DNA of 64,000 nucleotides, taken from positions 3,906,001 through 3,970,000 of the forward strand of contig JAJFPB010000006.1 in the NCBI GenBank assembly GCA_020881915.1, given 5' to 3'. Both the position numbers and the translations under genes were made by a program. Source of the stretch: Paramyrothecium sp. XJ0827. Its lineage: Eukaryota; Ascomycota; Sordariomycetes; Hypocreales; Stachybotryaceae. Positions 34,355 to 45,785 of this stretch are shown here, one piece after another; position 1 is the stretch's first letter, and each line of letters starts with the position of its first letter. The notes beneath the pieces are model-generated. The model worked only from the letters and a program-made list of their open reading frames with translations, did no database searches and was not told the DNA's origin.

Positions 34355-36817
34355 CTATTCAATCTCAAACCACCTCCTCTCATACTTCTTCTCCGTCAAT
34401 GCTTCACCATGCATGAACCCATGGCAGTACGCCTCGCCAACGTAAGAAAGTCTCTGCGTACCAGTTGGACCTGGCCGCAGGATCATTGGCGATGTCGCCC
34501 CAAGAAGCACAACTACCAAATCCCCTGGCCTTGTGCCTCGCGGCCCGAGACCCACGTGGCCGGCAGAAGACATGAAGCATTTTCTTCCCACATGCCTCAA
34601 CAGCACACTCTGCAGCAGCCCTACGGAGGGATCGAGCGTACCGCCGAAAATTCCATAGTATGTCATGTCCTCAGCTGTCTTCCTCATAAATGGCCAAACA
34701 AGAAAGAACTTTTGGCACCGGTATAAGTGAAGGACCTCGAGTTTGATACGGCCAGCCCAGTATTGCAGGGAAGCACGTAGCTTTCTTATTAGGGTAGTTA
34801 GGGTAATTGGCATTCCCATCGTCTGTTGCATGGCTGCGGTTCGATTTGCTGCAAGTAGCGTCAGGCCATCTGCTCGCATTTGTGTGATTGTTGGAAATAC
34901 GTCCATGCGAAGCTGTAACTCCCATGCACGTCCAAGGAGTGGCTGGCCATCGACCTCGCTTCCCAGAACACTTCCCTCCGTGGTAAGAGAGAGGCCGTGA
35001 CCTCCGGTGGTCGTAGTCCAGACAGCCACGTCAAGCCCAGCAGGCGATGGTATGCTAGCGGATGCAGGCCTTTCCGACGCCGACTTGCAAAACTTTCGAA
35101 CTTCTGGGAAGAAATTGAAAACGCTTCTCGGAAGTACACGGAATGTATCCGTTGGAGGGCGAAGTTCATTAAAATGCGGCGGTAATTCCATCGTCTGAAC
35201 TCCAGCACGTTCTGTCTTGCATAACTTGACGCCCGCCCCGCCAATCTGTCTTGGACGAGCTCCAATATAATCCGACGGCATTTCCATATGGTGAACTCCA
35301 ACATCATCTATTTCGCATAGCACGACGCCTTCTACTCCGAGGACAACATGATCCAAGGGGTCTGTCCTGATACTGGGTCTCTCGCCAGCAGGATTGCCAG
35401 CACAAAACAAGGGCCTATAGCCAATCTTGTACCCGTAAGGCAATCCCAGGTCTGCCGACCAGTCTGGCACCCACGACGGTAGATACTCTAGGATTTTAGA
35501 ATCAGGGTGAGAAAGAAGTAGGGCATCAATTGTTGGATTGGCAATGAGACGAGTGTAGTCGGTGAAAACCTCTTCGATGGGCTTAGTGTAGTCAGGTATG
35601 AGATGCCTCACAACCGGGTCATCCGCGGGTGCAAGTCCCATCATGGCGTAGATGTAATCACGAGCATTGGAAGCCCCAAACCGCACCCACGGCCCGTCGT
35701 CAAACACATCGGCATTGCACCGGATGATTGAGCCGACTAGTCCTCGGCTCGCGACGTGCTGCGCCGGGTGCATTCTCCGTGTCAGATCCCTCTGGTTCAG
35801 GAGGCGAGAAGCAATAGTTGACGCCATCAGAGCTTCATGTCTTATGCGGTCGGCTTTGTTTGACTTGAAGATCGTCCAGATTGTCGAGAGCTTCATTTTC
35901 TCTCGGGTCGATGCAAATCTCTGAAGCATGATTACAATTTCAAGTTCCCGAACCGAGCAGCTGCGCCGTCCGCAGATCAACACCATTTCATCCCCAAGGC
36001 AAGCTTCTTGGACAATCCATATACGACGGAACCACTGGCGAAGGCATAACTCTAGGTGGCCTTGGTGTGGGAAGCTATCCCAGTGCTCTCGGACAAGGGC
36101 CACCATATCATTCATGTCGCGCTCCAGTACCTCCTCACCCTCTCCAAATGTAGATTGCTTCTTCAGCGACGCTCTTAGAACTGCAGATGCTCGATCCGGG
36201 TGCGTCATCATTGCTCGGAGGCATGCACTGTCAGATATGAGAGGCACCCAGTCGAAGAGGCTGTCGGTGTGCTCCGTTGCCAGGTCCAACCACGCTACGA
36301 CACGCTTGCATGACCGGTATATGTCGCCCATGAGACCTATCTGCTTGCTTTTCTCCCTCGAGCTTTCCAGGTCTTTCTTTTGATCAATGCATAGTTGATC
36401 AATGAACATTGGGAAGTGCTGACCCCTAGCTCGTATGTAGCGCAGAGCGGTGGACAGAGAAGATCCAATGGGGAGCCGACTCGTTTTCCCATTTTCTCCC
36501 TCAATTAGGATCCAGTCCTTGTCCAAATGAGCAGGAGACTTTGGCTCAATGGAGCCATTCCAGCAATACGACAGAGCGTCGAAGGCAATGCAATGGTTGA
36601 GATCCGCAACGGCGATGCGACCTCGCAGCGCGCCATCGAGATCACTGTCGGGTGGGCGCTCATTGTTGGCAGGAAGCCCATCCGCTTCAATTTTTTGTGG
36701 CTCGAGGTAGAAGATGCGAAAGCACCGTGAATTTGGTGGAAGCCTCTCGTGGACGTAAAGAGGCAGATTCCCACCTGTGTCGGAACTGCTACTGGTGCGC
36801 GACGAAGCAACACCCAT
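34355..36817 (-). CDS. HET-domain (heterokaryon incompatibility) protein
   Basis: A single exon encodes 820 residues. The HET domain lies in the N-terminal half, roughly residues 75-270: FDALSYCWNGS, LPIGSSLSTALRYIR, FPMFIDQLCIDQKK, IGLMGDIYRSCKRVVAWLD and, after a helical stretch, WFRRIWIVQEACLG. A second conserved part follows (NARDYIYAMMGLAPADDP, IPDYTKPIEEVFTDYTRLI, LPSWVPDWS). HET domains are TIR-like and trigger cell death or growth arrest when genetically different hyphae fuse; many genomes carry dozens with unknown partners. No STAND/NACHT module is seen. The protein is long for the family but shows no break. Its C-terminal 400 residues have no recognised domain. Confidence 0.9.
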   Translation of the reverse strand: MGVASSRTSSSSDTGGNLPLYVHERLPPNSRCFRIFYLEPQKIEADGLPANNERPPDSDLDGALRGRIAVADLNHCIAFDALSYCWNGSIEPKSPAHLDKDWILIEGENGKTSRLPIGSSLSTALRYIRARGQHFPMFIDQLCIDQKKDLESSREKSKQIGLMGDIYRSCKRVVAWLDLATEHTDSLFDWVPLISDSACLRAMMTHPDRASAVLRASLKKQSTFGEGEEVLERDMNDMVALVREHWDSFPHQGHLELCLRQWFRRIWIVQEACLGDEMVLICGRRSCSVRELEIVIMLQRFASTREKMKLSTIWTIFKSNKADRIRHEALMASTIASRLLNQRDLTRRMHPAQHVASRGLVGSIIRCNADVFDDGPWVRFGASNARDYIYAMMGLAPADDPVVRHLIPDYTKPIEEVFTDYTRLIANPTIDALLLSHPDSKILEYLPSWVPDWSADLGLPYGYKIGYRPLFCAGNPAGERPSIRTDPLDHVVLGVEGVVLCEIDDVGVHHMEMPSDYIGARPRQIGGAGVKLCKTERAGVQTMELPPHFNELRPPTDTFRVLPRSVFNFFPEVRKFCKSASERPASASIPSPAGLDVAVWTTTTGGHGLSLTTEGSVLGSEVDGQPLLGRAWELQLRMDVFPTITQMRADGLTLLAANRTAAMQQTMGMPITLTTLIRKLRASLQYWAGRIKLEVLHLYRCQKFFLVWPFMRKTAEDMTYYGIFGGTLDPSVGLLQSVLLRHVGRKCFMSSAGHVGLGPRGTRPGDLVVVLLGATSPMILRPGPTGTQRLSYVGEAYCHGFMHGEALTEKKYERRWFEIE

Positions 36818-37484
36818 TTAGGAAACCAGAAATGTAAGCCAGTAAGTGTTCTGGAACGATTCTCTTTGGTCCTTGAGTCATTAACCGTCGTAGGTTTTCA
36901 GATACACAAATTAGCGCTTCTTGAGGTTTTGCAATTTACCAGCCTCCGAAGTGAAGGTCAGTTGCGTTTGCGGCTCATCAGGGACCCATGGTTTCAGCTC
37001 GTCATGTGCACTCAAGCCACACTGCCTCGTCCTGCACCGCCGTGATTCGGGGGATGCGGCTGAGCTGCATGAAGAATGTGTCCAAGGACCCTCTTGGTTC
37101 TTCTCCAGGGACTAAGTCTACTAAGTAGGAAAATGCATTACTTCATAGGAATTGCCAACATGAGTTTGCTTTAACAGGCAGCCTGCTGGAGCCACTGCAG
37201 GACCTTGATTACAAATTCATTTGGCGCTTGCGAGGTGCAGAGTAAGCTCCAGAATCGTACAGTAGCACGGAACACAGTCGCTAAATTAGCAAATGGGGGG
37301 CTGGCAGCATGGTGTCATCGGCTACTGTAGGCGCATGTGAGGGCGAGTATAAATCGCCGCTCGTCCACCGTGGTCCCAGTCTCGTGTCACCAGGGTCAGA
37401 CCTGTCGCACTTGAGCTCGGTTTAAGAACAATTGCTAGAATTGTGTTGTGAAGCAGTCCCATTCTCATCCGCGTCCCGTTAACA
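36818..37484. other. Bidirectional upstream region
   Basis: This is shared 5' space of the HET gene (minus) and the SDR gene (plus). No further gene was found. Confidence 0.5.
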
Positions 37485-38750
37485 ATGGCCAAGGTTTTCC
37501 TGTAGGTCTTCAACCGCCCGTCCCCAGTCTGCTGCAGTCTCGCTGATTGGGAACTAGTACTGGCGCTTCAGGATACATTGGAGGGCAAGTCCTTCATTCC
37601 ATTAACCAGGCGTGGCCAGACCTCTCCGTCAGGGCACTGGTACGCGACTCTGCCAAGGCGGGTGCCCTTACGGAAGCCTTTCCGAACGTTCAAGTTGTTG
37701 AGGGGACGCTTGACGACGTTGCATTGATAAAGGAAGAGGTCAAGAATGCAAATGTTGTTTTGAGTACGGATCCTAGATTCTTGCGCCAGATAGGCTATGG
37801 TTGACTCGTGCATCTCCCAGATTTGGCCAACACGAAACACTTGGAAAGCGTCCAAGCTATTCACGAGACCCTGAAGGACAGGAAAACAAGCGGCAAACCA
37901 GGTTTGTCCCACATTCGCCCACATCCATTTCTTCCTGACACCAAATGTTAAGCGTACTGGATACAAATATCTGGCGCCTCGCTTCTGGCAGCTGCTGAGC
38001 TGGCCGATGGGAAACGAGCTCCAGGCTCGCCCAGCGATGTCATCTTCGACGACCTCGAGGCGTCCGCTATTCATTCTACGATCAAGCAGCATCCTTCAAG
38101 GGCGGTAGACAATTACATCCTCCGTGTCGCAGCCGAGGAGCCGCACATTAACACGGCTTTGGTCATTCCCCCCATCATCTACGGCCCAGGCCAAGGCCCC
38201 TCCAACCAGCGTAGTGTCCAGATTCCAGAGCTGGCCAAGGCGACTTTGCAGCGTCGCCGCGGCCTGCAGGTTGGCGAGGGCCTGAGTCGATGGGGCAACG
38301 TCCATATTCGCGACCTGGGCGACCTCTTCACACTCCTCGTGAAAGCTGCCCTGGAGGACGATGCCAAACGAGAGGATATTTGGAATCTTCACGGCTTCTA
38401 TCTCACTAGTATTGGCGAGCTTGTATGTGTCACCACTTCTCAATCGTTTCTACCAACCGGTTTTATTGTTTCTATTTTGCTGACAATCGCAGTCTTTCGC
38501 TGAGATCTCCCAGAGGGTTGCTGCGCATGCGGCAAGCAAAGGTTGGCTCCCAAACGACGAAGTGGAAAAGCTCTCCGGGGAAGACGCCGACCGGCTTCTA
38601 CCACATGGCTCGGTTTTGTACGGGACCAATGCTCGCGGAAAGTCACGACGAGGACCAGGACTCCTGGGGTGGAACCCACACCACGGAAACTTGGAGGACG
38701 AGATAGTCAGAGCGGTTGAGGAGGAGGCTAAGGCGCTAAACCTCGTGTAA
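37485..38750 (+). CDS. Extended SDR / NAD-dependent epimerase-like protein
   Basis: Five exons encode 343 residues: 37485-37501, 37558-37763, 37821-37901, 37953-38422 and 38493-38750. The first exon has only 17 coding bases (MAKVFL) and joins to TGASGYIGGQVLHS, giving a complete Rossmann glycine motif (TGASGYIG). Later parts are VRALVRDSAKAGALTEAFP, VEGTLDDVALI, VIPPIIYGPGQGPSN and VHIRDLGDLFTLLV, as in extended SDRs annotated as nucleoside-diphosphate-sugar epimerases in fungi. A typical YxxxK active pair is not obvious (SGAS is present), so catalysis is uncertain. It is probably cytosolic. Confidence 0.85.
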
Positions 38751-39751
38751 AAGGCAGAATTCGTCGGTTGCCCGTGGCTCTGGCTACAGGGCGCTATAGC
38801 CATCTCCTCCTACCACCCCACAAGCTGAATAAATCAGATTGATAAGCACTCGTAAACTTAGTGCGCTGACTACGGCTCGGGATGAGCGCCCTGCAGAGTC
38901 CCTTCAATTGATTGCTTTTCTCGCTGGACACTTTCCTGTTCCACCATAGTCGTGATTTTGGATTAGGCGTCGTTGACCGTGAATAAAGTCGGATCGCTTG
39001 AGACATAAGTTGCGTTTGCAGGCTTGACAGTAACAACTTCATTACCCTCAAACTCGTCATCAAGTCTCCTCCCACATTCTTCAACGACCGCAATTTCGAA
39101 CACGCTATTGGGTGTTTACACCTGGGGATCATGCATATGCTACATCAGATATGTACAGCTACTTCACACATCATTGCCCAAGATTCAAATGAGGAAGTTG
39201 TCAGTAGCTTCGTTGAATTGATCGAACGGCAAGCATGATTGTATCCCAGCGGGACCCAGAGATACCAGATCCTCCAGGTATCCAGGCAGCAACATGAGCA
39301 GATCGGTTGCTACCATGAGCAGTGCCAACATGAGTCAACCAAGGCAAACGGTAGGGATATCCTCATTGGCGACGGACTAGGCAACGAAATTGACTCTGCG
39401 GTCTCTGGTCTTGCTCAGCCATTGTCCAGGTTAACAGCAGTCGAGATCGTGACCATTGTGTGCCTTTTGATGGCGTTAGGGCCGGGAGCCGAGTACCGCA
39501 GGAGTAGAAACATATACGAAGGTAGGAGTTGCCCATGTAAACATTGGGCAATACTTTATACAACATTTGCTGACTGGAATCTCAACGCGACTTGAATGCA
39601 GTTTTACGTTGCGGATGGGCCAGACAAGTCACAACGATCACATCACGTACGCACGAACGGCACGAACCCCATTAATTGTCTTGAGCTACATAGCTCAGAT
39701 GCTCATTATTCATTATTTTCTACGTATGTACTGGCTTATCTGGTAGCTGAC
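38751..39751. other. Intergenic region between converging genes
   Basis: No gene is supported; ORFs of up to 118 codons show no domains. Confidence 0.5.
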
Positions 39752-41629
39752 TTAAGGGGCAGCAGTGGCGGTCGGCAGGCAGGCGCAAGCGCTGCTGGCC
39801 CTGGCAACGGCGTCACCCTTGCAGTTGTCCTGGGCGAACTTGGGCAGAACACTAGCGTCGTGGTAGGGGGAGTTGAGGTACTCGCCGCAGAACTCCTGGC
39901 TCTGCTCGAGGCGGCCCGGGACGCTGGTGCTGCGGAAGGCGCGCAGGCAGTTGTCGGCGTTGCAGACGGGGGCCGGGGGGCACTCCTTGCCGGTCAGCTT
40001 GACGGTGAAGGCGCCGCGCTCGATCGAGTTGATGAAGATGTAACCGGACTTGAAGAAGGCGTACGAGCTCCAGGTGCCGAGGAACTGGACAACGCCGCCG
40101 CCGTCAGAGGCATCGTCCTCGGGGTAGATGTCGATCCAGGCGATCTCGCATACGGAGGCACCGGTGGGGTCGGAGGGGATGGAGCTCAGATCGAAGACGC
40201 GCAGGCCGGCGCCGTAGTTGGACTGGTAGACGAGCTCGTCGATGACGTACTGGTTGTGGTCAATGGCCTTGACCTTGGACTTGTAGGAGCCGGTCTGCTT
40301 GGGGTTCTCGAGGTCGCGGATGTCCCAGATGCTGGGTTACTCGTTAGCATTTCTGTGGCATCCCACTTGGGAAGATATTGATTGAAGGTAAAACTTACAA
40401 GGTGACGGGGTAGCCATCGGCGGCGGTGCCGTTGCCGCGCAGCTCGTCGAGCTCGTCGTCGAGGACGAGGAACTCCTGGTTGTTGACGTCGAGGACCCAG
40501 CCCTGGTGGGTGTACGAGGCGCCCTCGTAGGAGATGCGGGAGATGACGTTGGTGACGTTGGCCTTGTCAGTCACGTCGTAGATGGTGAGGGTGTCCTCGT
40601 TGTAGCCGTAGCAGATGTCGCGGCCCTCATAGCGCTTGTCAGGTCCACGGTAGACCAGGCACTGAGCATCGTGCACGTAGCCATCGTCTAAGGGGTTCAT
40701 GGTCAGCTCTGCATTTCCAAAGGTCGCGTGGAGGGGTCGATGGACTTACCGGCAGCGCAACCCAGGGAGACGGGGTTCGCAGGGTCGGCGAGGTCGAAGA
40801 AGTTGAGACCGGAGCGGCAGGCCGTGTCGTTACGGGGCTGGGCGCCAACGGCAGCGAAGTAGCCGAGCTCCTCGTTGACGACGACGTTGTGGGCACGGCC
40901 GACGGGCAGCAGCTCACGGGTCCAGGAGGTGAGGTCCGCCTGGGTGAACTCGACGGGGCTGGCGGGGTCGATGTCGAGCAGCTTCTCCAGGTCGAAGATC
41001 TGGATGCCGTGGTTGAGGGCCTCGGAGCCGATGACGGCGTAGTGCTTGTAGGTGCGGATCTCGCGCCACTGCGAGGGCAGCGAGTAGGCGGGCAGGCGGC
41101 CGAGGTAGCTCATCTTGCCGTCCTTTCCGATCTCAACAAAGGCGGTTCCCTGGTACTGTCTGAACTTGCGTGTTAATTTATTGTGTAGATGATCGTGGGG
41201 CGGCACACGTCGTGCGATGGGGCATGATGGTTAGACTTACCCAATGGCAACGAACTCACGGCCGTCGTCAGAGGTCCAACCCCACGAGGAGGAACCCTCG
41301 GCGAGGTCATCGCCAAGAGCGGCGTGGGACAGGAAGTGGTAAAGGTCGATGTTGTTGCAACGGAAGGTGTTGTTGCGGTCACCGGGGATGGCCTCGATCC
41401 AGCCATTGACACACCTGGTGAAGCCCAATTCGGGATACAGGTCGGAGTTGAACAATCCCAACTCACGAGCCTTGGCCCAGTTGTCCAGCTTGTTCTGCAT
41501 GATCTCCTCGTGGATGACACCGGAGTCGTACAGCTCGGCGGCAATCTCAGCATTGGGCTGGACCTCCTTGCCGGAGACGGCAGCGGCCAGCAGGGCAAGA
41601 GGGCCCAGGTAGGACTTGGTGTGGACCAT
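39752..41629 (-). CDS. Secreted choice-of-anchor-B family protein
   Basis: Four exons (41629-41241, 41159-40750, 40687-40399, 40331-39752) encode 555 residues. The N-terminus is a signal peptide (MVHTKSYLGPLALLAAAVSG). The rest matches the choice-of-anchor-B (LVIVD/regulatory-P-domain-like) family, a repeat-built, probably beta-propeller protein: WREIRTYKHYAVIGSEALNH, IQIFDLEKLL, GRAHNVVVNEELGYFAAVGA, RDICYGYNEDTLTIYDV, YTHQGWVLDV, IWDIRDLENP and DHNQYVIDELVYQSNYGAGL. Repeated D-L/V strands and Asp clusters suggest blades and metal sites. A cysteine-rich tail (CPPAPVCNADNCLRAF, ACACLPT) closes it. Function is not established in fungi. The four-part gene is GC-rich and intact. The antisense strand is also open for long stretches, a by-product of its codon bias. 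Confidence 0.85.
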
Positions 41630-43645
41630 GGTTGCTTGAGGGGAGAAAGAAGTGAGGACGGGTTGATTTGATGAACCTGGTGTCCTTGACTCGAACAGGA
41701 AAGGGGCTGGACGGCGATCACGGTCCTCTTATACTCAATGGCCGGCCGTTCGTCCTTCAATCCACCACCATCTTCATCATCAAAAAAATCCATTTTATGG
41801 CCTATACGACCCTGCCCATACCGAACCCCGGCACCATTTTAGTGACCATCCAGGTCCATGTACCGTTTTGGCAGGTGGTAGTGCACGCAGAGTCTTGGCT
41901 TTGCACCGTTCCCCAGCTCGACCGTAATGGAGTGGAGTCCCGCCCGTCCAATTATCTGCGGCAGCAAAAGGCTTGGCAGCGAAAAAGAGATGATGATAAG
42001 CGGCACCGTCCGTGGTAATGCCGTTCGCTTATCGACTCCAGGGCACGGTTGCCCCGGGCCAGGCCCTGGAAGAGGCAGGCCGGCGACGGCGATGGCGAAG
42101 CAGTTTCCCGCACGACACACGCAGAAGGGCGTGGCGAAGGTCGAGAGAAGAAGAACTTTTCAGGGTCAAGCATAACCAATGAACCTGCATATGCACTTTC
42201 CACTTCCCCCAGCCGGACGGTGCAGTGACCATGTCCCCCGTCGGCTCCATCCGAGCGTGCTGCTACCGTCGTATGTGCGGTCTATATCCGGCTGGGCCCG
42301 CCTCCATCCTTGCAATGTCGTGCTCGGCGCCCACAATTGAATCAGTGCCGGGGCGGGATTTGGCGAGGGTCTTTTGATGCCAAGACTGGGAGATACCAGC
42401 GGGCAGGCCGCTAACGCAGCACGACGCATGAGCGGGAACCAACGGGCCAAGCAACCGACAGTGGGTTATCGAGGTAGTCCATGTAGAGTGTAGAGTGGCT
42501 GCATTGCATGTTGCCGCCGCCCTGCGAGTTACTCCGTCTGATATCGCTGCAGGGCCGCGTCGACAATGCAACCAGCGACAGGCCGGGCCTGATTCCTGAC
42601 TGGCCGCAGCAGGCTCATCTTCAATAGTTCCGCGTACCCCTCTTTTCTCCCGTTGCCGTCCAACAACCATGATCAAGGAAACCCGTGTGATTTGAGGCTG
42701 GTCTCTCCACCCAGTTCACGGCTGCTGGGGCGGAAACGCCACACGGGGCTCGGCTTGGCCAAATGAGGATGGAGCTTAAGACGCCGCCTGCGGTTCGCCA
42801 TCTTCTCCTAGTTCAAGCTTAGATTTGTGGTTAAGCAACGCCCTGGTGGCCCCAGTGCTCGGATCATGATTTTCTTGGCTCCATCAAACAGCCGTGCCCG
42901 TCTCCGCTTTTCGTGGTGCCTGCCATATCGCGTTAATGAGTGCTTCCATGATTGGTGAGCTGCTGACGATGGGAAGCGTCGCTGTGGCCGGAGGAGCACG
43001 CATTAGTAATGAAGCTGAGGCTCCAACATCCGAAAATAGCGATTACTGTGCTTCTGGAATGAGTGAGATACGAAGGTGGTTTGGGAAGTATCAGATGAGC
43101 CGCCTTGTTGTTTACTATCGAAGAATAATAATTTAAAAAACGCCGCCTTGTCGTGCCGATTTCTGCTTAACCAGACAAGGCAGCAAGCTGAACTCAGCTC
43201 ATCTCAACAAACAGACCTCTCACATCTTCCCAGATTTCGGATTGACGCTGAGTAACAACATATCTGGATGCATGCCTTAACAGAAAAACAACCCATACGT
43301 GAAGAAAGGCTCCCAGCGTGTCAAATACTCCGGTCCCTACCATCTCCACTGTACAGGACAAACGACCAAAATGCGTTAATTGAGCATGAAACGCAGGGAC
43401 CAGATTGAGAAGAACAGCAAAAACGACAAAGCGGTTGGAATCATGTGTCATAAATGTCAAGTTTGAGGCTTTGTTGGTTGGGGTAGAGGTGTGCGATTCC
43501 AGGCAGCAGGCGCTGCTGCCTGGGTTAAACCACCCATGTTAGCTGTGAATGCGATTTCATGTTCAACAGACTTTGGATCTGTCCTCCGCAAGTTCAAACT
43601 TGTCTTCAGTCAAGTCCTATAACTTATTATTGGATGATAGCGATC
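41630..43645. other. Intergenic region, 2 kb
   Basis: The 2 kb upstream of both flanking genes holds no supported gene. Several ORFs of 80-140 codons occur in the GC-rich part but none shows a domain. Confidence 0.5.
41728..41733 (-). promoter_or_regulatory. TATA-like box of choice-of-anchor-B gene
   Basis: TATAAG on the minus strand lies about 100 bases upstream of the start codon at 41629. Confidence 0.4.
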
Positions 43646-44204
43646 ATGTCACGCCCAGCTCCCACTTCGCGACCCAAGCCCATTAAAGATGATGATGTTT
43701 CAGCTAGTGCTGATCTTAAACTCGGGGATTTCCAAGATGTTGACACTTTGAGCCTTTCAGAGGCTGCCCTGGGGATTAACGCAATCAACAATCGTCGAAA
43801 GGCCGCGGGAACGGCCAACATGACTCCGTGGGTCATCTCCAACTCCCCCGCGTGACTTCTTGTGTCTTGTGGCAGTATGCTGATTCGCGCCGAGGATTGT
43901 CTCTTCAGTGTTCTCATGCAAACCCTTAATTATTTGGATGGCGCTGCGCGTTTCACAAAGAAGGAGAACGTCGAGGCTGTCGAGCGTTTGCTCAGTGCGC
44001 GACCAGAGCTTGACAAGTTTGAGAAGGCACAACTGGGTGAGAAGATTACGGTGCAAGAATGAGCGCCATCAACTAAGCCTCATAGGCTCCCTTTGTTGTG
44101 TGGCGGCAGATGAAGCGAAGACTCTCGTACCTTCGCTTGAAAACAAGATCAGTGATGAGGACCTTCTAGACTTGCTCACGCAGATCAACGACTTGATAAC
44201 TTAG
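43646..44204 (+). CDS. rpb4: RNA polymerase II subunit Rpb4
   Basis: Three exons (43646-43827, 43909-44036, 44086-44204) encode 142 residues. The family is clear from LSLSEAALGINAINNRRKA near the N-terminus, TLNYLDGAARFTKKENVEAV, ERLLSARPELDKFEKAQLG, and the end DEAKTLVPSLENKISDEDLL. Rpb4 pairs with Rpb7 to form the stalk of RNA polymerase II, acting in initiation, stress response and mRNA export and decay. The splice at 43828 gives TANMTPVLMQTLNYLD, a little different from the usual KPNETEVLQKTLNYLD-like join, so that exon edge is less sure than the second intron (branch AACTAAGC). The gene is a housekeeping anchor in an otherwise accessory region. Confidence 0.92.
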
Positions 44205-44535
44205 GGTGATCTGCTCTTGCTCTCTCAAACCCGACCTTGGTAATTTTACACGTTTATCTGCTCTGTGTACGGACCGTTGGCGATTATGTATTTCTCCGAT
44301 TGATCCATGCTGCAACACGAGGTGCCGATTCAAGGTCTACACGAGGTCTGCATTATCTGAGATTTGAAACCAATTTGACAAGTCAACGACGAGTGAGCTG
44401 GGGAAGGAAAATATTGTCATTTCCGGATCATTGAGACATCTATTAGGATGACCCAAATTTGAGAATATCAAATAAGGGCATCCAGTTCATACTGGCTATT
44501 GCATCTTGCATGTTCTGTGCGCGCCAAACCCTTGC
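44205..44535. other. Intergenic region between converging genes
   Basis: This is the 3' side of rpb4 and of the small minus-strand gene. Nothing else was recognised. Confidence 0.5.
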
Positions 44536-44868
44536 TCACAGTCCCGTCCTCACGCGAATTGCACCAATAAATTCTTTCGGTTTATCCGGGTCCTCAAATA
44601 TATGAAGTGGCGAGTTGAACGAGATCAACTCTGCTTCGTCCTTGAAACTGTTGACAGCCTGCTTACATGCCTTAGCATGCCCCTTGTCAGAATTGTCGCC
44701 GTCCCGAAAGACAACAGTGTTAGGGCCCCAAAACTCCACGACGCATGTATCGCCAGCTGCTAGATCTTTGGCAGCTCCCCTGATCTTACTCCTAGACCAA
44801 TCCTGAACATCGTGGTCTCGTGATATGTCTAGAAATGTGACTTCGCGGACGTCAGCGTTTCCAGACAT
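44536..44868 (-). CDS. Small protein of unknown function
   Basis: A 110-residue frame starts at an ATG at 44868 and ends at 44536. An upstream in-frame ATG at 44952 exists, but the sequence between looks like leader (MSYHSFASSTHVK) with a possible splice acceptor (TTTGCAG). The protein is charged and compact: DISRDHDVQDWSRSKIRGAA, TCVVEFWGPNTVVFRDGDN and SPLHIFEDPDKPKEFIGAIR. No signal peptide or membrane segment. I do not recognise the family. Good codon-level protein character and position between rpb4 and an oxidoreductase support a real gene. Confidence 0.6.
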   Translation of the reverse strand: MSGNADVREVTFLDISRDHDVQDWSRSKIRGAAKDLAAGDTCVVEFWGPNTVVFRDGDNSDKGHAKACKQAVNSFKDEAELISFNSPLHIFEDPDKPKEFIGAIRVRTGL

Positions 44869-45785
44869 TGTGAATGTTCGTGCTTGTGGAAGGTTTCTGC
44901 AAAGGCAGTGTTGTTTAACGTGAGTAGAGCTTGCAAAGGAATGATAGGACAATCAAGATGTTCACCGACAGGTGGGGATATATAATGGTGCACCCATAAC
45001 AGTGATTCAGAGCAAGTAAGGCAGCCAGCCGGTCACAGGATGTCTGCTTCACGACGACCATCCTCACTGTGCATCTTTTCACAGCCCGTTGGCCGTGATC
45101 AAGTGTCGACGTTGATGGGCCTCGCTGAGCTTCCTAGTCCAGCCGTCCCTCGTCGCAAGATGCCCTGGTTTTCGATCGGGCAACCTACAACATCGTAATA
45201 ATCTCATTACCAAGTCCTCATAGAAAACCACCGTCTAAAAACTATGCAACCCTTGATTGAGGATTGTCTGCAGTTCAATATTTTCGCTCAGGCCAAGCTC
45301 AAATTTGTGGCCCCGCATTGCCGTTCGTCAGGGCGCAGGTCTAGGGGAGTCAGCGATCTCCGAAGGATGAAGTCATCGAGATGCTAAGCTCAACTCAAAC
45401 CAGCTTGCCCACAAAAGTCCTCCACCAAACGACAACACACTTCAAGGTCCCTCCGCAAGGCACAAAATTGACTTTGCTCCTCGGAACTGACGCACTGCCG
45501 ATTTGGACTCCGGGCCCCGTTCCCCGGTGCTGCCGCATCGATCGGCCATCTGCCTACGTCAACTCTTATCCCGACCAAGCCGATGCCACAATCATGACGC
45601 AGACGGCACTGCTGGGCCTCGGTCTGTCGAGGGGCGAAGCCAAACACAATTACGGCACGATGCGCTAATGAAACTCAATTGAGCCCTCGCGAGTGTTTAT
45701 AAACCCCTGCGCTGCCAGCTCCACCGTCGGCGCAGAGCTCCCTCGCACCACTCAGGCACATTTCCAATCGCAAAGGAAACACACA
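44869..45785. other. Bidirectional upstream region
   Basis: This 0.9 kb separates two divergent genes. A plus-strand ORF at 45381-45668 has no domain. A TATA box for the MDR gene lies at 45696-45704. Confidence 0.5.
45696..45704 (+). promoter_or_regulatory. TATA box of MDR reductase gene
   Basis: TTTATAAAC lies 82 bases upstream of the start codon at 45786, followed by a C-rich leader. Confidence 0.5.

Noticed and set aside
39596..40381. 261-codon plus-strand ORF
   Set aside because: It lies antisense to the last exon of the choice-of-anchor-B gene, whose frame, splice sites and motifs are convincing; GC-rich codon bias keeps the opposite strand open.
42263..42676. 137-codon minus-strand ORF in the 2-kb gap
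   Set aside because: No domain and no match to a gene model; likely chance in GC-rich DNA.
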